Part shown: piece after piece, positions 56,136 through 64,000 of the stretch
Layout of the letters: each line of letters begins with the position of its first letter
How positions within the stretch are numbered: position 1 is the stretch's first letter
Origin: Distichodus sexfasciatus
Taxonomy: Eukaryota > Chordata > Actinopteri > Characiformes > Distichodontidae
Direction of reading: 5' to 3'
Assembly: GCA_032718565.1 (NCBI GenBank)
Contig: JAVGVS010000021.1
Span: 3,394,712-3,458,711 of the forward strand
Length of the DNA stretch: 64,000 bases
Translations under genes and position numbers: made by a program
Notes under the pieces: generated by a model
Seen by the model: only the letters and a program-made list of their open reading frames with translations
What the model was told of the DNA's origin: nothing
The model's database searches: none

Positions 56136-56559
56136 TAAATAGGATAGTTTTTAAATTATAGTCCTTAAACAAGGCATCAATCTCAAAACAAATTAGGCAA
56201 ACAATGTTGCTTCAGTATAAAGAATATAATAAATACTGTAACGTCCACCTCTCCTGAAGCACAGCCTCCATTACCAACAATCTTTACTGGCTGTAGCCAC
56301 AACAGCTTATTTTCTACAGCCAGACATTTATGCAGGACTCACTCGGTGCTGAGTAATAACGCTCAATAATAAGGTAAAAAGATGATTTGTGTGTTGAATT
56401 TGTATGATTTCTTTATTCTGTTTGTGCTGATGGACCAAAAATAACGCATTTTAAGACAGAAGACGCGGGGCGTGATTGCTCGGTGGGCGGGATTTTGGCT
56501 ATGCCTGTTTAAATAAAGACTCTTCTTTAGCTGTGCTCTTAAGACAATGTGTGAGACTA

Positions 56560-59500
56560 GATGACATTTTAAAGCATTCTTTAATTCAGTGTAAAATGTT
56601 TTGTTTTCAAAATCAACAGATACATTTTCACAGCCATGCGGAAACAGTTTGCAATGCTTGTAAACAAATTAACATATTCAACAAGAGCTCCCCCAAATAC
56701 ATTTTGAACTATATACATTATAATCTATCAAAACCTTTTATCACGGCACAAATGATCATAAGAAATAAAAGGAAAGAACATGTACAGACTCTATCAAAAG
56801 TTACAAACCCACCCCCTCACCTCTGTGTACCATGAGGGTCAGTGTTAGTTCAGTTTTTATTACAAATCATTCAGCTACTTGTATCCAAAATACAAATTTC
56901 AGTTTTATATTTCACTTTGATATTCAGTCTCCACCTTAAAATGACTGACTTGATGTCCTCTCACAGACCAAATGAACGCGTTATCAAATATATAGCACCA
57001 TGATGTAATTACTAAGGACAGGGAAATATCACAAAAACCCGTGTTAGAATTCGAGACCAGAGCAGCTCCGGCCTTCGACAGATTCTCACATTGTGACATG
57101 CACTGATTATCATCAATCTACTAAACATTTTTCATCCCTTAATTTTTGTTTCTAAGATTTAAAAAAAGAGGATAAGGCATCAAATTTGCTGACAAAGATT
57201 TCGCGTTAAAGGTGAAGTTGTGCGTTAGGATGTGTTAAGATTCATTTGAGGGTAGCAGCAAAAAACCTCATGCCCCAAAAAACAGTCTTGTCTTAATAAA
57301 TGCAAACGATTAGATGATTTTGGTCATTAAAAAAAAAAAAATCAAAGTGAGCTGACATCAAAACCAGTGTTGACCTTTAATCCTGATCGTATGATTCTGA
57401 GGAATAGCCTATTTAGAAAACAGAAAAAATGGTTAAAAAGACAAGTTGAAGTGAACAGTCCAGTTGAAGAAACAGAAATACTTTCACAAAACGTACATGT
57501 CTGAAGCACATCAGCTACAACCAAACTTAGCTATACGACAACATTGAGCATTATTGCTTCAACAGTGTCATATGTGGCCAAAATTTCCAACAAAAAATAT
57601 ACAACTGAAATTAATATCAACATATCTACAAAACTGCAAGAGGAAAGCAACAGCTGAAAAAATAAACATCCATTTTTGTTTCATTCCAAAGATCTTCAGG
57701 ATCAGATTTCAACTATGCACATCAAGAGGAGGAAGTTAAAAGCTGAGATTCAACAGGTCCATGTGAAAGTTCACGGTTACTCATCACCAGTGAGGAAGAA
57801 CTTCAGGACTGCAGGTCAGCACTTGCACATGATCCAGTGCCTTAATGAGCTGAAGCGTTTTGGCGGTGAGAAAAACAATCAACAACCAAGCAGAGATGTT
57901 CTCCACAGCTGGATTTGAGTGACAGGTCATTAAGAATACACACTGAATATTCGGACTAGCTTCTGAGTTCTGTATTTTTCATGAGGTACTGAAAATGAAA
58001 GTGAAAATATATGTATATATATTTATATAAAACTGTTCACATCAATCGTCAATATGAAGAAAAAAAAAACTGATTCAACAACAACAAGCAAAAGACTCCA
58101 AATAAACAGCCGATGAAATACAAGGTTTCCTGAGAACACACCAACAGCCTCACTGGTACTGGATAGAGATTATAGTTCTATTATAAATCACTATGCCAAC
58201 AATATCGGTCAATTTCTATTTGACACTTAGGTTGTATACACTTAACATATTCCATATAAGGGGAAAAATTACTCTATCTTCTACAAAATTGTCACAGTTT
58301 TGCAACATATTGTAAGAACATTTGATTTAGTTCTATAGAATGTAATTATATATTTGAGTTGTGTCTTTCTTTTCAAGAATAAGACATTGTAAAACGACAT
58401 AAAATTATGTATTATTGCATATCTTTTCTTCCATTTTAATGACTCTTTCAATAACATGCTATGTTACAAATATAAAGGTTTGGTAACGTGTAATATACGG
58501 TATGCCCAAGTGCATGTGAAGTCATAAACTCTGATTTTGCATATGGTGAATTACAGTCCTTCCAATGTTAAGTGAGAACCAGCTATTGCAGTAAGTCATT
58601 GTTAAAGGTCAGCTAATCGAACATGATCACGAATCAACCTTTAGCCTGCGCGTATTTAAAACTCATGTTAAGAGGTAGTACGAAAAGGTTAATTCTGGAA
58701 TGAAAGTCTTTCGATTAAAAATACATCAGATTGATGGTCACTCTCAGGTTAGGCGGAAACCGCTCCTTGGTGCAGGACACGAGCAGAGAGGCTGGTAAAG
58801 AGGAGTCGTAATCGTCCAAACCATGAACCCAAATCTCACATTACGCAAATAAAGACGGACCAGAGAGTCTTACGAGTTCCTCTGCTGTGCTGCTTTTTCA
58901 TGGCAAAGTAGTGTTCGGTTGGTAATAATGTCATTTCATTTTCCTTTTGTTTATTCTGTGGCTCATGAAATACTAAAACCAGTTTTAAAAAAATGGCTCC
59001 AAGTAAGAGACTAGCATTGGCTTGATTTCTAATAAATGTTCTTGCATATTGTAATGCTGACTAGAGCAAATATTCCCTCTTAAATGTTGCCTATACATCT
59101 GGTACATTTGTCGCTTAATACAATAAAGCTGCAACTTCAACATTTTCACAGGCTGATAGACATGTCATTTTACATCCCTGTAGTGCAACATGTGACAGTG
59201 TTTTCCTTTAGGCTATACCTCTTCTCACCAGGAAAGTTATATGACCAACCTAATATGAATCCTCGCTCCACTACTCTACTATATATATAGTTAATATGTC
59301 ATACATTTATGGATATACTTTATCAATATAGATTTTTTTTTTTTTACTGCTCTTACAAAATGCACACCCATCCAAATAATAAAAAGGGGGGAAAAAAATC
59401 AGCGCATGAGACACACGGTCTTGAAAAATGTTACTGAAAATCTTACAGGAAAAAAAAAAAAGTTATGAAAACTTCAAGTACATTAAACACCGAGAAAATA

Positions 59501-59758
59501 AATCAATGAAGTCCATCTGGCAAGATGACCCAAAACTAAACAAAATGTCCCCAATCCAAAGGAAACCAGCATGAAAAATCCATTTCCAAAGCGTCCTGCT
59601 GAACTGTCTTTTCGCCAGCTTTTCTTACCTGAAAAGAAAAAGACCTGGAGTGGAAGAGGAAAAGAGGAACCCTGTTCTCCCAGGTCCTGGGTGCATCGCT
59701 CTGAACGGGATCTTCCAGTGCTGTTGGCAGTGAGGTTAGACTCCGGTGCTGCTCGGGC
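56560..59758 (-). other. Probable long 3' UTR of the unidentified minus-strand gene
   Basis: This interval follows the stop codon at 59761-59759 on the minus strand and lies tail-to-tail with NHERF1. It is AT-rich with no coding exon recognised on either strand. The exact 3' end is not determinable. Confidence 0.4.
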
Positions 59759-62700
59759 TCACGGCTCCTGTTTGATGCAGTAGCTGCCCGAGCTGTTGCT
59801 CTCTTGGTCCGAGATGCCCTGTGAGAAGGTGAACTCGTCCACTTCCGGAGTCTCCTCCTTTAGCTGCAGTGATGCCTCTGAAAGGGAAGCCAGGAAGATG
59901 AGGTCAATTCAACATGCCGAACAGACCAGAAATCCCTGCTTTTTTTTCCACAAGAAGTAAATGAAAAAAAAAGTCTTAATGAGGCACAAATGAGATTTAA
60001 CAAAAGCAAACGTCCTCACAATCAAACAAGACTTTTAAGGATGCCTCAACAACGTGGGTGTGAAACTAGTTGTCCATAAAAAAACACTTTTCAAAATCAA
60101 TGTCAAACTGCCCAAAAGTGTTCTAATTAAGGACAATATGAGTTCAGAATCACAAGTATTCCAAACTTTTCACTTGATTATAATTCTTTAGCAATTGGGC
60201 CAATGATAATTTTAATGAATTCAAGTTTTTTGAAAACTTGAAAACAATGTGAAAACTGATAAAATCCCCACTTCTATCACTCAAAAGCTTGCATTTATCT
60301 GCGAGTTTGAGGAATTGCAGCAGCTAAAAACAACTGAATTGTACCCAATCAATGTAGTCAGATTTTACTCTGACTCGAAGGAGGTTCCGTCTAAAAGTTC
60401 CCACCCTCCCCAAGTCTCCAAAAGCATGAACATACTCAAATTAGGGGTTGACCAATTTTCTGCCCGACCGATGACCTTTTAGCAATTTTTTGGTTATTAG
60501 TAGTATTTTTAAAAACCAAAATGCTGATAAAATAAAGGCCTTGATGCAGCTGCATCTGAAGTCACTATTTGGTGGTGTAGAAGAATGTCCAGCTCTCTGC
60601 ATTTGATCTGTTAGACGTCAGGAGTTCAGCCCATCAGCACCGAACGACTCAGATGCTGGGAACTCCCTGGACTTTATGTATTCAGAACATTATGAGAAGT
60701 TGAGAATTAACCATCTGCTAAAAGGCAAAAAATGAAGATGTGTGTTGGAGTATGTTATTCATTTCATATTAGACACAAATTACTTCCCTCTCTTTTCATT
60801 AGTAGTAATCAGTATTGGCCCTGAAAAAGCATAATCGAGCCTTATGAAAAACAAAGACGTTTTTACACTAAGCTGCGTTATAATTTACAGCAGGAGCAGA
60901 ACTACACGCAAGCACCTGAAGGAAAAACACACACAGGCACTGGTAGCTATTAAGTCAATTAGACAAAACCTCTGCAGGCTCTTTTTATTAATCACCATTA
61001 GCAGCAGAGCTTTTTAACCCTCCCATTTTAAATGGAAAAAAATAAAAGAAAAATAGTTTAAAGTATCATATTTTTTCAGTATGAAAAATGTGCTTGTGCT
61101 TGGCTTAATAACGGTAATCAACATATAAAATAAAAATGGTTCATTTCACATATGTGCACCCCCCTCCCCCCCTAAAATAATCAATGTCATGTAAAACTAT
61201 TATTTATATGTAGGTCTTTTCAATGTACATTAAAAACAGTTGTAAACACATTTTTTAAAATGAAAAACGAGTCAATTATCTTCAGTAAACCATGATCTGT
61301 GAGAGGTAAATAACACCATCACACCAAATACTGACTGAAATGGTTAGTAATGGAGTTAATATCGGTGTTCCTGAGAAACCAGCGTAACAGGAGGGATAAT
61401 ACGGTTTGTTTTTGAGGCTGCTACATATACTTATCTGGTGTTCTCAACCGGTGGTCCACAGCAGCAATGCAATCCCCTTTCACTACTGAAATGATTTCAT
61501 TTGATTTACATTTCAAAACATTTCCAGACAATTTGAGCATCTTTATGAATGATGAATTTAATGCAAATATCTAATATCTAGTGTGCAGCAGACTGCTGCG
61601 TAGTCTGAGGGCCTGTTTACACGTATGCAGATATTGTTATAAAGGCATACTGTTTTATACATTTGGGCCTTTCGTTGGCACGTGAACAGAGTTTTAGCCA
61701 CCTCAACACAGATTTTTTAAAACACTCTCCAAAATGAAGATTTTCCAAAACGCTGGCTTTGGCGGATACATGTAAACGAACGGCCCAAATGTATAAAAAA
61801 ATATATATTTTTTTCTTTTTCAACGGAATGCTGTGTAAACACAATTTTAAAACAAACATATAAAAATGTGTTAATAAAACTATCCGTATACATGTAAACA
61901 GGCCCTGGGTGGTGGTCCCTGGGACACAACCAGTTGTAAACCCCTGCTCTTATTCTTAAAGCCATACATCGTTTACCTTCTACCTTCCATAATAAACGTT
62001 TACTCACTTAGTTCACTCACTCACACCTTACGGGGCCAATTTAGAGTCACCAATTAACCTGTATTGCACGCTTTTGGACTGTGGGAGCAAACACGGGGAG
62101 AGCATGCAAACTCCACACAGAAGGGCCCCACGGCCGACCCCGGGATCGAACCCAGGGTCTTCTCGCTGTGAGACGGCAGCGCTAAACACTGCGCCACCGT
62201 GCCACCCTAGATGAAGCAATTAATTGATACAGTAGTTAACAGAATAACAAAAAGGGAAATGATCGAAATAATTTGATTTTTATGGTGTGTTTGTAATCTT
62301 TATTTTTTGCATATTTGATACTGTAACTTTTAGTTTTAATAAACCAAAGCATTTTTCCATTTTGATATGACTTCCTGTACACACTGGACAACAAAACACT
62401 TTGCAGCAGCAAATGGTTCTTACCCTTAAATATATTGATATTTTTTGCTGAAACCCAAATTAGTGATTATTTCAGACTGAGGCATGTAACTAAATGAACA
62501 GACAGTGGCTGTATGTATTTGGGAAAGTACTAATTGAATTTACAGACATGAGCAGGTCCTTGAGAGCTTCCAAATGTCACTCCAATATATTCCGGTAAAT
62601 TGTCCAACCTCTCCACTAGACTGTGGCTTGACCCAGCTTATCCCAAAACAATACAAAAGGAACACAAATGTTTAAAAATATGACAGTGAGTAAAAACCCC

Positions 62701-63472
62701 TGATTTAAAGAACCCCATGATCTCTGTGCTTGCACCTCCTACTGTACGCCCTGGCACGTCTCCTTCTCGCAGCCCTGGGCCTGTGGGATGAAGAATGGAT
62801 TTACCTGAGTTGAGTGAGCGATCGCGCACCACACCTGAGGTGAGCGCTCGCCTGGACCCAGACGCGAACGTCAGGTAATGGGGTGGAGTCTGCTCTTCAT
62901 CGCCTGAGAAACTGCTCCTCCTCAGAGAGCCACCAAACCCGAGCGGCCTCCTCCCAACTGGAATCTTCCTCTCTAAACACCAAGCCAGACTGGGGTTACC
63001 CAAGTTACTGCAGAGTGCCACTGCTCACAACCAGCCTACACACCACCTTCCTGTGCTTGTACTGGAGGCAGATTCTGCATTCCTTCACGCTATCATAACA
63101 GCTAAGCGGAGTCACATCTCCCACGTGTGACTTCCACATCTTTCCACCTACGTCTGACCCGAAAGTCACCCGAAAGAAGGGCGCTGCCTCTCCCGCTCAT
63201 TTTCATTTACGTCTTGATACCACCCAATCGTGACACCACCGCCACCGGCGTTCGGCACGTGACCGAATCGGACTCGAACCACATGAGACCAAGAAAAGAA
63301 GACCCTGTTGGACCAGCTTTGGCCCAACGGAAGTGGGGGATGGGGGTGCGGGGAAAAAGGAAGAGAAAGAGAGTTTGATCAAAATGAACAAGTGTCTTAC
63401 TTTTCTTCTGTCCTTTGTACTGTGGTGCTTTCTTTTTCTGCTTCGTCAGATTCGGAGGCGCTTCTCTCAGAG
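59759..63472 (-). CDS. C-terminal exons of an unidentified nuclear-type protein
   Basis: I do not recognise this gene. Three minus-strand exons have good splice sites and all join in phase 1: 63472-63401, 62972-62805 and 59877-59759. They give about 119 residues to a stop. The segment starts LREAPPNLTKQKKKAPQYKG and goes on with QKKKRK, a lysine-rich probable nuclear localisation signal. Next is a Ser-rich part with RRSSFSGDEEQ (a potential basophilic-kinase site), and then an acidic end, LQLKEETPEVDEFTF. The last residues are SYCIKQEP; IKQE fits the SUMOylation consensus. A transcription or chromatin regulator is plausible but is inference from composition. Earlier exons must lie beyond 63472, partly or wholly outside the window. 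Intron sizes are 428 and 2927 bp. Confidence 0.65.
61609..61905. mobile_element. MITE with GGGCCTGTTTACA termini (about 297 bp)
   Basis: The left end GGGCCTGTTTACACGTATGC and the reverse complement of the right end, GGGCCTGTTTACATGTATAC, are near-identical. A second inverted pair (ACATTTGGGCC and GGCCCAAATGT) lies inside. It sits in the last intron of the minus-strand gene. A target duplication is not clear. Confidence 0.75.
62027..62210 (-). repeat. tRNA-derived SINE, reverse orientation
   Basis: On the minus strand it begins GGGTGGCACGGTGGCGCAGT, has the B box GGTTCGATCCC, and continues GTGTGGAGTTTGCATGCTCT. It is the same family as 52323-52562, ending here with a different downstream part. 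Confidence 0.85.
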
Positions 63473-63742
63473 CTGGAGAAGAAAGGTTCGAAAATGTTAT
63501 CCGTTTCTAACTAATGACAAATGAAAAGATTATGGAATATTCTATATTTAGCAAAAATGAGCAACTGTGATTAAGAAAAAAAAATCTTCAAACCCACTAA
63601 GACAGTTTTGACCAAGATTCAGTCTTTCACCCATGTTTCATAATTTGAGGTTTGTTCTTGAGTAAGAATGGAATCTACAAACAGTAAAGAGCATGCTTAC
63701 GTAAAATGTATTGCTGCATGTTTGTGCAAAACAAACTTACTG

Positions 63743-63920
63743 GCCCTCATTTATCAGAACGAGCGTAGATTCAGGTGCAAACAAGATCACCGTACATCCA
63801 CGTTCCACGTTGTGATTTATTAAACAGGGTGTACCTGAGTAATCCCGGCGTACGCACATTCCCGACACAGGTTCCCTCTGTTGCAGCACGAGTCCGCGCT
63901 GACAGAAAACTGTATACACG
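63743..63920 (+). mobile_element. Fragment of a DNA transposon with GGCCCTCATTTATCA terminus
   Basis: It begins GGCCCTCATTTATCAGAACG and continues with GGCGTACGCACATTCCCGAC-type sequence, known from fish MITEs that start GGCCCTCATTTATCAA. A matching right end is not seen before another repeat begins. Confidence 0.55.
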
Positions 63921-63923
63921 ATA

Positions 63924-64000
63924 GAGGTGTGAATTTCACTGATCTTATGATTTGATTACGATTCAGTATCTCGATGCATTGCATCATTTTTTCTACATTG
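63924..64000 (+). mobile_element. Left end of a further interspersed repeat, cut by the window end
   Basis: AGAGGTGTGAATTTCACTGA followed by ATGATTTGATTACGATTCAG and TCGATGCATTGCATCA resembles the terminal part of hAT-like repeats in fish. Only the edge is visible. Confidence 0.45.

Noticed and set aside
57676..57918. 80-residue plus-strand open frame with basic residues
   Set aside because: No family resemblance, no splice or promoter context, and it lies in the presumed 3' UTR of the opposite-strand gene.
62638..63021. 127-residue minus-strand open frame as a single-exon gene
   Set aside because: Only 62972-62805 is kept as an exon, on splice sites and phase; the rest is intron.

Overview
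This is vertebrate nuclear DNA, almost certainly from a teleost fish. Its genes have many short exons with GT-AG introns, it is AT-rich, and it carries fish-type tRNA-derived SINEs, hAT-like and TA- or TTAA-targeting DNA transposons, and long (CA)n tracts. The encoded proteins match vertebrate families exon by exon. I cannot name the species. Most lines of evidence are splice-site reading plus protein similarity recalled from the human orthologues; no alignment was run.

Layout. (1) 1.7-6.8 kb, minus: ASCC1, all nine coding exons, with a 5' non-coding exon near 8.77 kb. It is head-to-head with (2) ANAPC16 (9.46-11.44 kb, plus), a three-exon APC/C subunit. (3) DDIT4/REDD1 (14.3-16.5 kb, plus), a stress-induced mTORC1 inhibitor. 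(4) About 8 kb without a recognisable gene. (5) CYBC1/EROS (24.6-26.6 kb, minus), head-to-head with (6) NARF (28.2-32.8 kb, plus). (7) NHERF1/SLC9A3R1 (35.3-54.6 kb, plus), two PDZ domains and an ezrin-binding tail, with a 9.4-kb first intron. (8) Convergent to it on the minus strand, the last three coding exons and long 3' UTR of a gene I could not identify (59.76-63.47 kb); the rest of that gene lies beyond the window.

The genes do not form a pathway. They are two conserved neighbourhoods joined together: ASCC1-ANAPC16-DDIT4 (human 10q22) and CYBC1-NARF plus NHERF1 (human 17q25), with the junction in the 16.6-23.8 kb gap.

The most notable details are these: an apparent GC-AG intron and a NAGNAG tandem acceptor in NHERF1; (TG)n tracts abutting two NARF 3' splice sites; an antisense decayed open frame filling NARF intron 1; a hAT deletion derivative with a perfect 8-bp target duplication that still encodes the end of its transposase; a TTAA-targeting element nested inside a SINE; and unrelated SINE heads sharing one 3' tail. 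I did not find a convincing new biological system; the unidentified C-terminal gene and the antisense remnant are the least explained parts.
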